Source: Achromobacter xylosoxidans (GTDB lineage Bacteria > Pseudomonadota > Gammaproteobacteria > Burkholderiales > Burkholderiaceae_B). Taken from it: a stretch of DNA of 64,000 nt. The DNA lies in assembly GCF_002192695.1 (NCBI RefSeq), contig NZ_MTLG01000104.1:1-64000 (forward strand), written 5' to 3'. A program made the position numbers and the translations under genes. Positions 41,868-50,570 of the stretch are shown one piece after another (within the stretch, counting starts at the first letter, position 1; each line of letters starts with the position of its first letter). Below the pieces are notes generated by a model, which saw nothing but the letters and a program-made list of their open reading frames with translations, was not told the origin of the DNA and ran no database searches.

Positions 41868-42701
41868 ATGAAAAAATGGTTGGCAATGGCGGCGGGCTGG
41901 GCAATCGCGCTGGGCGCGCACGCGGCGCCGCCCGCCCGGGTGGTGACCCTGGGCGGCTCCGTGACCGAAATCGTGTATCAGCTGGGGCAGGGCGGCAAGC
42001 TGGTGGGAGACGATCTCTCCAGCCTCTATCCCGAGGCCGCGACCAAGCTGCCGCGCGTCGGCTACTACCGTTCGGTACCGGTGGAAGGCGTCTTGTCGCT
42101 CAAGCCCGACCTGGTGCTGGCCTCTGAGCAGGCCGGGCCGCCGGACGCGCTCAAGCGGCTGGCGGACGTCGGCGTGCGCGTCGTCACCGTGTCGGACGCG
42201 CCGTCGGTGGCTTCGCTCAAGTCGCGCATCCGCGGCATAGCCGACGCGCTGGGCGTGGCGTCGGCGGGCGAACGCATGGTGGAAGACGTCACGCGCGAGC
42301 TCGCGCGCGCCGAGGCGGTGCCCGCGACGCGCGCGCGGGCGCTGCTGCTGATCAACCGCACAGGCTCGCCGCAGGGCGCCGGCCGCGACACCGCCGCCAA
42401 CGAAGTCATGCACCTGGCGGGTCTGGTGAACGTGCTGCAAGACCAGCATGGCTACAAGCCCTTGTCCGCCGAGGCCATGGGCGCGCTCGCGCCCGACCTG
42501 ATCATCGTGACGCAGGCATCGCTGGACGCTGGCGGCGGCATGGACGCCTTTCTGCGCATGCCCGGCATCGCGTCCACCCAGGCGGTCGCGAAGCGGCGCA
42601 TCGTCGTGATGGACGACCTGCTCATCCTGGGCATGGGACCGCGCCTGCCGCTGGCGCTGACCCAGCTCAAGCAGGAGGTTGCGCATGTCATGGCGCGTTA
42701 G
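41868..42701 (+). CDS. bhuT: Periplasmic heme-binding protein
   Basis: This is a 277-residue class III binding protein with a signal peptide ending AHAAPP. The landmarks of HmuT/PhuT are RVVTLGGSVTEIVYQLGQG, GYYRSVPVEGVLSLKPDLVLAS and INRTGSPQGAGRDTAANEVMHLAG; the conserved heme-ligating Tyr is probably in VGYYRS. It takes heme from BhuR to the BhuUV permease. AAGGA precedes the ATG. Its 3' end overlaps bhuU by 17 bp. Confidence 0.94.
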   Translation: MKKWLAMAAGWAIALGAHAAPPARVVTLGGSVTEIVYQLGQGGKLVGDDLSSLYPEAATKLPRVGYYRSVPVEGVLSLKPDLVLASEQAGPPDALKRLADVGVRVVTVSDAPSVASLKSRIRGIADALGVASAGERMVEDVTRELARAEAVPATRARALLLINRTGSPQGAGRDTAANEVMHLAGLVNVLQDQHGYKPLSAEAMGALAPDLIIVTQASLDAGGGMDAFLRMPGIASTQAVAKRRIVVMDDLLILGMGPRLPLALTQLKQEVAHVMAR

Positions 42702-43683
42702 CGCGCCGCTGGCGTTGGGCCTGCTGGCGACGGCCCTGATGCTGGCGGTGGTGGCCGCGACCGCCAACGGCGCGGTGGCGATCCCCTTGCGCGAGCTGCC
42801 GTCCCTGCTGTGGGGCGCGCCCACGCCGGAGACCGCCCTGTGGCGCAATGTGCTGATCGACATCCGCTTGCCGCGCGTGCTGTTCGCGCTGGTGGCGGGC
42901 GCCGGCCTGGCGGTGTCCGGCGCGGCCATGCAGGCGCTGTTCCGCAATCCGCTGGCCGAGCCCGGCCTGATCGGCATCTCGGCGGGCGGCGCGCTGGGGG
43001 CGGTGGCCGCCATCGTGCTGACGTCCGGCGGTTTCTGGATCACCGCGCCCGCCGCCTTCGCCGGCAGCCTGCTGGCCACGCTCTGCGCCTACGCGGTGGG
43101 CCGGCGCGTGCCGGGCGTGGCGGGGCTGTTGCTGGCGGGCGTGGCCATCACGGCCATGGCGTTCAGCCTGATCGGCCTGTTCACCTTTGTTGCCACCGAT
43201 GCGCAACTGCGCGACCTGACGTTCTGGAACATGGGCAGCCTGGGCGGCGCGAATTGGAAGGTGCTGTCGTTCCTGGGACCCTGGGTGCTGCTGGTGAGCC
43301 TGTGGCTGATGAGCCAGTGGCGCGTCATGAACGCGCTGCTGCTGGGCGAACGCGAGGCCCAGCATCTGGGCTACACGCTCAAGCGTGTGCGGGCCAGGCT
43401 GGTGCTGGCCAGCGCGCTCATCGTCGGACCCCTGGTCGCCGCCACCGGCACCATCGTCTTCGTCGGCCTGGTGGTGCCGCACCTGGTGCGCATGACGCTG
43501 GGCGCCAATCACCGCTGGCTGCTGCCCGCGACCATTCTGGCCGGCGGCCTGGCGCTGATCCTCGCGGATTGGCTGGCGCGTACCGTGGTGGTGCCGGCGG
43601 AACTGCCTATCGGCCTGGTGACCGGCCTGGTGGGCGGACCGTTCTTCCTGTGGCTGCTGGCGCGCGGACGGAGGATAGGATGA
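42685..43683 (+). CDS. bhuU: Heme ABC transporter permease
   Basis: This is a 332-residue FecCD-type permease with about ten helices: IRLPRVLFALVAGAGLAVSGAAMQALFRNPLAEPGLIGISAG in the family core (residues 60-105), then TIVFVGLVVPHLVRMTLGANHR and ELPIGLVTGLVGGPFFLWLL. The ATG at 42685 is used because AGGAGG lies 6 bases upstream; it overlaps bhuT. The stop overlaps the bhuV start (ATGA). Confidence 0.95.
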   Translation: MSWRVSAPLALGLLATALMLAVVAATANGAVAIPLRELPSLLWGAPTPETALWRNVLIDIRLPRVLFALVAGAGLAVSGAAMQALFRNPLAEPGLIGISAGGALGAVAAIVLTSGGFWITAPAAFAGSLLATLCAYAVGRRVPGVAGLLLAGVAITAMAFSLIGLFTFVATDAQLRDLTFWNMGSLGGANWKVLSFLGPWVLLVSLWLMSQWRVMNALLLGEREAQHLGYTLKRVRARLVLASALIVGPLVAATGTIVFVGLVVPHLVRMTLGANHRWLLPATILAGGLALILADWLARTVVVPAELPIGLVTGLVGGPFFLWLLARGRRIG

Positions 43684-44468
43684 CCCTCCGCGCACGGAAC
43701 CTGACCGTCAACCGCGGCGGCGCCCGCATCCTCACCGACGTATCGCTGGAGATCCGCCCGGGAGAAGTCGTGGGCTTGCTGGGCGCCAACGGGGCCGGCA
43801 AATCCACCTTGCTGGGCGCGCTGTCCGCGGAACTGGCTGCCGATGCAGGCCAGCTGAGCCTGGGCGAGACCCCGCTTGCCGCCATGCCGCACCGGCAACA
43901 GGCGCGCCGCCGCGCCGTGCTGCCGCAAAAGCCCGGCTTGAGCTTCGACCTTGGCGTGCGCGAGGTGGTCGCCATGGGCGCCTATCCGTTCCCGGAATTG
44001 CCGCCATCCCTTGTGGACGCACTGGTGACGCAGACGCTGGGCGAGGCTGACGCGGCCCATCTTGCCGCGCGGCGCTATCCCGAGCTGTCCGGCGGCGAAC
44101 AGCAGCGCGTCCAGTTCGCCCGCGTACTGGTTCAATGCCATGCCGCGCGCGAACACAACGAGCCGCGCTACCTGTTGCTGGACGAACCCACCGCCAGCCT
44201 GGACCCCAAGCACCAGGGCGACCTGCTGCGGCGCTCCTGGGAGCTGGCCCACGCAGGCAATACGGGCGTACTGGTGATCCTGCACGACATGAATCTGGCC
44301 GCCCGCTGGTGCGACCGCCTGCTGCTGCTCAGCGGCGGACGCGGCATCGCCCAGGGGACGCCGGCAGAGGTGCTGACGCCGGCCAATCTGTATCTGGCCT
44401 ACGGCATCGACGCGCAGGTGATCGCGCATCCCCTGCAGGCTGGCCGCCTGCTGGTGCTGACGGCGTGA
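43680..44468 (+). CDS. bhuV: Heme ABC transporter ATPase
   Basis: This is a 262-residue ABC ATPase: Walker A GANGAGKST, signature LSGGEQQRVQFARVL, Walker B YLLLDEPTASLD and switch VILHDMNLAAR. It has the HmuV-specific QCHAAREHNEPRYLLLDEP region. It is the last gene of the locus, followed by a terminator. Confidence 0.95.
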   Translation: MTLRARNLTVNRGGARILTDVSLEIRPGEVVGLLGANGAGKSTLLGALSAELAADAGQLSLGETPLAAMPHRQQARRRAVLPQKPGLSFDLGVREVVAMGAYPFPELPPSLVDALVTQTLGEADAAHLAARRYPELSGGEQQRVQFARVLVQCHAAREHNEPRYLLLDEPTASLDPKHQGDLLRRSWELAHAGNTGVLVILHDMNLAARWCDRLLLLSGGRGIAQGTPAEVLTPANLYLAYGIDAQVIAHPLQAGRLLVLTA

Positions 44469-44493
44469 CTCGGGGCGCGGGGCCGGTAAAATA

Positions 44494-44519
44494 GGCGATA
44501 CCCCGGTATTCGCCTTTTT
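44494..44519 (+). terminator. Terminator of the bhu operon
   Basis: GGCGATACC and GGTATTCGCC pair with one bulged base around a CC loop, followed by T5. It lies 26 bp beyond the bhuV stop and 29 bp before the yajQ start. Confidence 0.75.
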
Positions 44520-44547
44520 CAACATTTACCCAACAGGACCCCGTGTC

Positions 44548-45030
44548 ATGCCTACTTTTGACGTCGTCTCCGAAGTCGACAAACACGAACTCTCCAACGC
44601 CGTCGACCAGGCCAACCGCGAACTCGCCACCCGCTTCGATTTCAAGGGCACCGACGCCAAGTTCGAGCTCGACGAGTTTGTCGTGACCCAGGTCGCTTCC
44701 AGCGCCTTCCAGCTCAAGCAGATGCTGGACATCCTGCGCGGCCGCCTGTCGGCCCGCGGCATCGACGTGCGCTGCCTGGACGTGGCCGATCCCCTCGAAA
44801 ACCTGGGCGGCGCCCGCCAGAAGGTCACCATCAAGCAGGGCATCGAACAGCCGGTGGCCAAGAAGCTCATCGCCGCCATCAAGAACGCCAAGCTCAAGGT
44901 GGAATCGCAGATCAACGGCGACAAGCTGCGCATCAGCGGCAAGAAGCGCGACGACTTGCAGACCGCCATCGCGCTGCTGAAGAAGACCGACGTCGACCTG
45001 CCCTTGCAGTTCGAAAACTTCCGCGACTGA
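44548..45030 (+). CDS. yajQ: YajQ family nucleotide-binding protein
   Basis: This is a 160-residue protein covering the whole YajQ family: MPTFDVVSEVDKHELSNAVD, ELATRFDFKGTDAKFE, ISGKKRDDLQTAIALLK and the end DLPLQFENFRD. Some homologues bind cyclic di-GMP and act as co-regulators with LysR proteins. A LysR gene follows 47 bp downstream, an interesting but unproven pairing. Confidence 0.95.
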   Translation: MPTFDVVSEVDKHELSNAVDQANRELATRFDFKGTDAKFELDEFVVTQVASSAFQLKQMLDILRGRLSARGIDVRCLDVADPLENLGGARQKVTIKQGIEQPVAKKLIAAIKNAKLKVESQINGDKLRISGKKRDDLQTAIALLKKTDVDLPLQFENFRD

Positions 45031-45077
45031 TCCGCCCCGCGCCAGGGTGCCGCGCACCCTGCGGACCTGGAGGGGCC

Positions 45078-45983
45078 ATGGGACATTCCAACGAGTTGCA
45101 GCTGGTGGTCGAACTGGTGCGCGCCGGCGGCATGTCCGCCGCCGCCCGCGAGCTGGGCGTCACGCCGGCCGCGGTCAGCAAGCGGCTGGCCCAGATCGAG
45201 GCGCGGCTGGGCGTGCGGCTGGTCAACCGCAGCACGCGGCGCCTGAGCCTGACCGCGGAAGGCGAGGTCTACCTGGAGAACGCCCGCCGCATCCTGGGCG
45301 AGATCGAGGACCTGGACCAGCTGATCGCCAGCCGCCAGGACAGTCCGCGCGGCCTGCTCAAGGTCAATGCGCCGCTGGGCTTCGGCCGCAGCTACATTGC
45401 GCCCGCGATTGCGGAATTCGCCCAGAAATATCCCGAGGTGTCGCTGCAATTGCAGCTGACCGACAGTCCCGCGGACTTCGTGCAGGACGCCGTCGACGTG
45501 GCGGTGCGCTTCGGCGATCTGCCCGACACCCGCCTCATCGCCCGCAAGATCGCGCCCAACCGGCGCCTGGTCTGCGCGTCGCCGGGCTACCTGAAGACCC
45601 ACGGCATTCCCGCCACGCCGCACGACCTGGCGCGGCACCAGTGCATCGTGCTGCGGCAGAATGAAGCCGCGTACGGCCTGTGGCGTTTCACCAAGGGACG
45701 CCGCAGCGAGACCGTGAAAGTGCGCGGCAATCTCAGCAGCAATGACGGCGAAGTGACGTTGACCTGGGGCCTGGCCGGCCTGGGCATCCTGCAGCGCGCC
45801 GAATGGGACCTGGCGCGCTATCTGCGCAGCGGCAGGCTGGTGCAGGTGCTGGAGGACTACGCCTTGCCGCAAGCCGACATCTACGCCGTCTTTCCGGAAC
45901 GCCACCATCTGTCGGCCAAGGTGCGCGTGTTCGTGGACTTCCTGGTGGTTTACTTCAGGAAGGGCGCGGAAGACCAGTGGTGA
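45078..45983 (+). CDS. LysR-family regulator
   Basis: This is a 301-residue regulator of the AaeR/DsdC-like LysR group: winged helix (SNELQLVVELVRAGGMSAAARELGVTPAAVSKRLAQIEARLG, residues 4-45) and an effector domain (LLKVNAPLGFGRSYIAPAIAEF, DVAVRFGDLPDTRLIARKI). It lies 47 bp downstream of yajQ and convergent with ada-alkA. No adjacent divergent target is visible. Confidence 0.9.
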   Translation: MGHSNELQLVVELVRAGGMSAAARELGVTPAAVSKRLAQIEARLGVRLVNRSTRRLSLTAEGEVYLENARRILGEIEDLDQLIASRQDSPRGLLKVNAPLGFGRSYIAPAIAEFAQKYPEVSLQLQLTDSPADFVQDAVDVAVRFGDLPDTRLIARKIAPNRRLVCASPGYLKTHGIPATPHDLARHQCIVLRQNEAAYGLWRFTKGRRSETVKVRGNLSSNDGEVTLTWGLAGLGILQRAEWDLARYLRSGRLVQVLEDYALPQADIYAVFPERHHLSAKVRVFVDFLVVYFRKGAEDQW

Positions 45984-45996
45984 GCCCGGCCGTGGC

Positions 45997-47442
45997 TCAG
46001 GCCGTCCACAGGTGCTGCGCCGCGTAGGCGCGCCAGGGCCGCCAGCCTTCGGCGCGGGCCAGCAACTGCGCGGGCGTATAGGTCCGCGCTTCCAGCCTTT
46101 CCAATGCGCGGATCAGGCCGATGTCGGCGGACGGAAACGCGTCCGGCTCGCGCAGCTGGCGCAGGGCGATGTATTGCGCCGTCCATTCGCCCACCCCGCG
46201 TATCGTGCGCAAGCGGCGTACCGCGTCGTCCAGGCCGGCGGCGGCGTCGAACAGATGCCGGTCCGCCACCGCCGCCGCGGCGACTGCCGACAGGGTTGCG
46301 GCGCGGCTGCGCGGCATGCCTAGCGAGGCCAGCTCGGCGGCGGCCACGGCTTCAGGCAAGGGGAACACATGCGTCAGCGCGCCTTCGGGACGCGCCATGA
46401 CCGCGCCGTGCGCGGCCACCAGCTTGCCGGCCAGGCGGATGGCCGCGGCCACCGTGATCTGCTGGCCCAGCACCGCGCGCATGGCCAGTTCGAAGCCGTC
46501 CCAGGCGCCGGGCACGCGCAGGCCGGGCCGCGCGCGGATCAGCTCCGTCATGACGGGATCGCTGGCGAATTGCGCGGCGATGGCGACGGGATCGCTGGCC
46601 AGGTCGAAGACGCGGCGCAGGCGCGCGATGATGGCCGGCAGCGCCTGCAGCCGGGGAAATCGCACCGTGGCCTCGAGCGCATCGCCGCGGCCCGGGCGCA
46701 CCGTTACCGTGCCCTGGCTGCCGTCCAGCAGAACGCTGCGGGCATAGCTGTCGTCCGTGACCTGTTCGATCCCGGGGATCGCGCGCAGCCGCAGGAAGGC
46801 CAGCATGGCATCCCAGTCGTAGGGCGGGCGGTAGCGCAGCAGCAGCTTGATCTCGCCTTCCTGCGCCGCGGACACGTCCGGCTTGCCGGATCGGCGCAAC
46901 TCCCCGGGGGCGCGCGCGAACAGGTCGTGGAAGATTTCATTGAAGCGGCGGATGCTGCCAAAGCCCGAGGCGAAGGCGATCTCCGCCATCGGCAGCCGGG
47001 TCTCGTGGATCAGCTGCTTGGCCAGCAGCACGCGCCGCGTCTGGGCCACGGCCACGGGCGAGGCGCCCAGGTGCTGGCGGAACTGGCGCCGCAGCTGGCG
47101 TTCGCCCACGCCCAGGCGCTGCGCCAGGACGTCCACGCCGTCCTCGTCCAGCGCGCCCAGCTCGATCAGCTGCAGCGCGCGGGCGACGCCGTCCGGCAGT
47201 TCATGTCCCGGCCCGACTTCCGGCGCGGTCTCGGGCCGGCAGCGCAGGCAGGGGTGGTAGCCGGCTTCCTGTGCCGCCGCCGCGGTGGCATAGAACGTGA
47301 CGTTCTTCGACAATGGGGTGCGCGCCGGGCAGACCGGGCGGCAATAGATGCGCGTGGTCTTCACGGCGGTGAAGAAGCGGCCGTCGTAACGGGAGTCGCG
47401 CACTTGGATGGCGCTGTAGCAGGCGTCGTGGTTCAGGTCCAT
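45997..47442 (-). CDS. Bifunctional Ada regulator / AlkA 3-methyladenine DNA glycosylase
   Basis: This is a 481-residue fusion. The N-terminal Ada domain has the zinc/methyl-acceptor cysteines C34, C38, C65 and C68 (IYCRPVCPARTP; HPCLRCRP), then an AraC-type DNA-binding domain (LAQRLGVGERQLRRQFRQHLGAS). The C-terminal part is an AlkA glycosylase (YRPPYDWDAMLAFLRLRAIPG; HhH with GVGEWTAQYIALR and a catalytic Asp in FPSADIGL). It detects methyl phosphotriesters and removes alkylated bases. It is divergent from ogt across a strong inverted repeat. Confidence 0.94.
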   Translation of the reverse strand: MDLNHDACYSAIQVRDSRYDGRFFTAVKTTRIYCRPVCPARTPLSKNVTFYATAAAAQEAGYHPCLRCRPETAPEVGPGHELPDGVARALQLIELGALDEDGVDVLAQRLGVGERQLRRQFRQHLGASPVAVAQTRRVLLAKQLIHETRLPMAEIAFASGFGSIRRFNEIFHDLFARAPGELRRSGKPDVSAAQEGEIKLLLRYRPPYDWDAMLAFLRLRAIPGIEQVTDDSYARSVLLDGSQGTVTVRPGRGDALEATVRFPRLQALPAIIARLRRVFDLASDPVAIAAQFASDPVMTELIRARPGLRVPGAWDGFELAMRAVLGQQITVAAAIRLAGKLVAAHGAVMARPEGALTHVFPLPEAVAAAELASLGMPRSRAATLSAVAAAAVADRHLFDAAAGLDDAVRRLRTIRGVGEWTAQYIALRQLREPDAFPSADIGLIRALERLEARTYTPAQLLARAEGWRPWRAYAAQHLWTA

Positions 47443-47478
47443 GGGATCATGCTAACGCCGCGGCGGGCGTTGGATCTA

Positions 47479-47527
47479 GCGGTTTTCGGACAGTGTTGTG
47501 GATGCGGCATTCCTGTCCGAAAACCGC
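47479..47527. promoter_or_regulatory. 15-bp perfect inverted repeat between ada-alkA and ogt
   Basis: GCGGTTTTCGGACAG at 47479-47493 and its exact reverse complement at 47513-47527 are separated by 19 bp; the symmetry extends two to three more bases with one mismatch. It is centred between the divergent starts (37 bp from ada-alkA, 62 bp from ogt). It is a likely Ada operator pair, although a cruciform or terminator-like hairpin is possible. Confidence 0.75.
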
Positions 47528-47588
47528 CAGCGCAGGGCTTGCTCCACAGCCTATATTGTTTGCGTCGATCATCGCAGGAGGCCATCCC

Positions 47589-48137
47589 ATGCCAGCCCGT
47601 ACCCAGACATTTCTGCTTGAACGCGTACCCACGCCCATCGGCCTGATGCTGGTCCTGAGCGACGAGCAGCGGCGCCTGCGGGCGGTCGACTGGGAGGACT
47701 ACGAAGCGCGCATGCATCTGTTGCTGCGCAGGCAGTACCGCCATCAGAACGTGGAGCTGCGCGATGCGGCCCAGGCCTCGCTCGCGCGGCGCGCGCTGCT
47801 GGATTACTTCGACGGCGACGTGCGCGTCATCGACGCGCTGGATGTGGCCACGGGCGGCACGGACTTCCAACGGGAAGTGTGGCGGGCGTTGCGCGAAGTG
47901 TCGGGCGGCCAGTCGATCAGCTATGGCGCGCTGGCGCATCGCATTGCGCGTCCCGCAGCCGTGCGAGCGGTGGGCGCGGCCAATGGGGCGAATCCCATAG
48001 GCATCGTCGTGCCTTGCCACCGCATCGTGGGCGCTGACGCCGCCCTGACCGGTTACGGCGGCGGACTGCACCGCAAGCGCTGGCTGCTGGATCACGAGAA
48101 GAGATGGCTTGAAAATTCTTGTGACAGGGTTGAATAG
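47589..48137 (+). CDS. ogt: Methylated-DNA-[protein]-cysteine S-methyltransferase
   Basis: This is a 182-residue suicide enzyme that transfers alkyl groups from O6-alkylguanine to its own cysteine. It has the active site PCHRIVG, the helix-turn-helix region ISYGALAHRIARPAAVRAVGAANGANPIGI (residues 115-145) and the N-terminal Ogt domain. AGGAGG lies before the ATG. It is divergent from ada-alkA and probably part of the same adaptive response. Confidence 0.95.
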   Translation: MPARTQTFLLERVPTPIGLMLVLSDEQRRLRAVDWEDYEARMHLLLRRQYRHQNVELRDAAQASLARRALLDYFDGDVRVIDALDVATGGTDFQREVWRALREVSGGQSISYGALAHRIARPAAVRAVGAANGANPIGIVVPCHRIVGADAALTGYGGGLHRKRWLLDHEKRWLENSCDRVE

Positions 48138-48210
48138 ATTTGTAGCTTGTTAAGCATCTGATGGGCATATCATGCGTCCCCTTCAGAGCAACCCGCAACA
48201 GGAAACAAAG

Positions 48211-49176
48211 ATGTTTATGCCGCGCCCCTTGCGCATGTCCGCAGTTCTGGCCGTCACGCTGGCGCTCGCCGCGTGCGGCGACGATAGCGCCAAGAAGGAA
48301 GCGAAAGCGCCCGAGGCGGCCACCGCCCAGGCCGAGATCACCAAGTACAACCAGTACGTTGACACCGCCAACAGCATTTCCACGACTTTCGAGCAGGCGC
48401 TGGAACGCCACGAGGCCTATGCCGTCCCGGCGCTGAAGGAAGGCAAGCCGCTCAAGGATTTTGTCATCAGCAATGATTCGACGATCCAGCGCACCAAGGA
48501 GAAGCTCGACCGCGCGCTGGCGATGACGACGCCCATCGCCGAGATCGACGCGCCGGCCAAGGAATTCTCGGATGCGTTGGGCAAGCTGGCGCCGCTTAGC
48601 CACGAACTGCAGAACTATGCCGCAGCCAAGACCTTCCTGTCCGACAACGGCGCGCTGGCGCGCGAGAAGAGTCCGGCCTATGTCGCGGCGCTGACCGAAG
48701 TCGTGAAGGCGGAGAACGGCTTCTACCGCGGCATCTCCATCAAGGACACGGCCAACACCAAGGAAGCCTTCGAGAAAGCCAAGAAGGACACGGTCGCCTA
48801 CTACCGCGCCGGCATGGTCTATTACGGCAAGGCCACGATGGACAAGGCCTCGGGCGTGTTTGAGGGCAAGGGCCTGGGCGCCGACCAGGACGCATTCAAG
48901 CAGGAGCTGGACAAGATGAACGAAATGGCGCTGGGCTTCGACAAGAAGACGCGCGAAGCCGACGCCAAGGGCTGCTCCGGCATGATGATGAACGTCAACG
49001 GCTTCCTGGCCTCCGGCCGCAAGATCCTGGAACACACCAACAATGGCCGCTACAAGGAAGACGCCGCGCGCACCGGCGCGTTCAAGATGATGCGTCCCAC
49101 CATCGAAGACGACGCCAACAGCCTGCGCCAGAACTTCAACAACCTGATCTCCGACCTGAACATCGGCCGCTGCTGA
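48211..49176 (+). CDS. DUF3829 (YiiG-like) lipoprotein
   Basis: This is a 321-residue lipoprotein (signal MFMPRPLRMSAVLAVTLALA then AC, lipidated in LAAC). The mature part is helical and lysine-rich (ITKYNQYVDTANSIS; LKDFVISNDSTIQRTKEKLD), matching DUF3829. AGGAAA lies upstream of the ATG at 48211. It is monocistronic with a strong terminator. The role is unknown; probably on the outer membrane, periplasmic side. Confidence 0.85.
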   Translation: MFMPRPLRMSAVLAVTLALAACGDDSAKKEAKAPEAATAQAEITKYNQYVDTANSISTTFEQALERHEAYAVPALKEGKPLKDFVISNDSTIQRTKEKLDRALAMTTPIAEIDAPAKEFSDALGKLAPLSHELQNYAAAKTFLSDNGALAREKSPAYVAALTEVVKAENGFYRGISIKDTANTKEAFEKAKKDTVAYYRAGMVYYGKATMDKASGVFEGKGLGADQDAFKQELDKMNEMALGFDKKTREADAKGCSGMMMNVNGFLASGRKILEHTNNGRYKEDAARTGAFKMMRPTIEDDANSLRQNFNNLISDLNIGRC

Positions 49177-49216
49177 TCGCAGCGCGCCCGCGGCCGGTTC
49201 ATGGCCGCAACCTGAC

Positions 49217-49244
49217 ACAGCGCCCCATGCGGGCGCTGTTTTTT
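49217..49244 (+). terminator. Terminator after the DUF3829 gene
   Basis: ACAGCGCCC and GGGCGCTGT form a 9-bp stem with a CATGC loop, followed by T5. It lies 40 bp beyond the stop at 49176. Confidence 0.9.
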
Positions 49245-49377
49245 CACGTGCGTCCGGTTTCTCTGTCTGCCATCTTCAACTCCAGGTTAAAAATGTTTTG
49301 AATTCCATTGCGCCCGCCGCCCGCGGGCCTCAGTACAGTGCCGACAGCATCTCACCAGCAAGGAGCCCAGTCGGCAC

Positions 49378-50463
49378 ATGAAGACCTATCGCATCGCAAC
49401 CATCCCCGGCGACGGCATCGGCAAGGAAGTGATTCCGGCCGGACAACGCATCATGCAGGAACTGGCCCGGGACGGCGGCCTGAGCTTCGAGTTCGAGGAT
49501 TTCGACTGGGGCGGCGACTACTACCGCAAGCACGGCGTGATGATGCCGGCCGACGGCCTGGACGCGCTGCGCGGCAAGGACGCCATCCTGTTCGGTTCTG
49601 CCGGTGATCCGCACATCCCCGACCACATCACCCTGTGGGGCTTGCGGCTGAAGATCTGCCAGGGCTTCGACCAATATGCCAATGTGCGTCCCACGCGCAT
49701 CCTGCCCGGCATCGACGCGCCGCTCAAGCGCTGCGCGCCGGGGCAGCTGGACTGGGTCATCGTGCGCGAGAACTCCGAAGGCGAATACTCCGGCGTGGGC
49801 GGCCGGGTGCACCAGGGTCATCCGCTGGAAGCCGCGACCGACGTGTCCATCATGACCCGCGCGGGCGTCGAACGGATCCTGCGCTTCGCCTTCAAGCTGG
49901 CGCAATCCCGTCCGCGCAAGCTGCTGACGGTAGTCACCAAGTCCAATGCGCAGCGCCACGCCATGGTCATGTGGGACGAGATCGCCACGGAGGTGAGCCG
50001 CGAGTTTCCGGACGTGACCTGGGACAAGGAACTGGTCGACGCGGCCACCGCCCGCATGGTGAACCGCCCGGCATCGTTGGACACCATTGTCGCCACCAAC
50101 CTGCACGCCGACATCCTGAGCGACCTGGCGGCGGCGCTGGCCGGCAGCCTGGGCATCGCGCCCACCGGCAACATCGATCCGGAACGCCGCTATCCCTCCA
50201 TGTTCGAGCCGATCCACGGGTCCGCCTTCGACATCATGGGCAGGGGCCTGGCGAATCCGGTCGGCACCTTCTGGTCCGTGGTCATGCTGCTGGAGCACCT
50301 GGGCGAAACCCAGGCCGCCGCGCGGCTGATGCAGGCTATCGAAAGCGTGACCGCCGATCCGTCGCTGCATACGGGGGACCTGGGCGGAACCGCGACCACG
50401 GAGCAAGTCACGGCGGCGGTATGCGCGAAGCTGGCCGCTACGGCCAAGGCCAAGGCCGCATAA
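49378..50463 (+). CDS. dmlA: Tartrate/D-malate dehydrogenase (decarboxylating)
   Basis: This is a 361-residue enzyme of the isocitrate/isopropylmalate dehydrogenase family. The tartrate/D-malate branch shows in IATIPGDGIGKEV, DDFDWGGDYY-like FDWGGDYYRKHG, HITLWGLRLKICQGFDQYANVRP, VRENSEGEYSG and ATNLHADILSDLAAAL. It oxidises D-malate (or tartrate) to pyruvate and CO2 with NAD. It is followed 107 bp later by a TTT binding protein that may bring in the substrate. Confidence 0.92.
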   Translation: MKTYRIATIPGDGIGKEVIPAGQRIMQELARDGGLSFEFEDFDWGGDYYRKHGVMMPADGLDALRGKDAILFGSAGDPHIPDHITLWGLRLKICQGFDQYANVRPTRILPGIDAPLKRCAPGQLDWVIVRENSEGEYSGVGGRVHQGHPLEAATDVSIMTRAGVERILRFAFKLAQSRPRKLLTVVTKSNAQRHAMVMWDEIATEVSREFPDVTWDKELVDAATARMVNRPASLDTIVATNLHADILSDLAAALAGSLGIAPTGNIDPERRYPSMFEPIHGSAFDIMGRGLANPVGTFWSVVMLLEHLGETQAAARLMQAIESVTADPSLHTGDLGGTATTEQVTAAVCAKLAATAKAKAA

Positions 50464-50570
50464 GCGAAGCAGACCCGTAGCAGGCCCGAGGCGGGACCGG
50501 GGCACGAGACCCAGGCCCGCTGCAGGTTCCACGACAAAAAGCGAATTCCATTCGTACCGAGGAGACAAGC

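Noticed and set aside
40779-43079. 766-codon open frame on the minus strand
   Set aside because: It is antisense across bhuS, bhuT and part of bhuU, which are all well supported.
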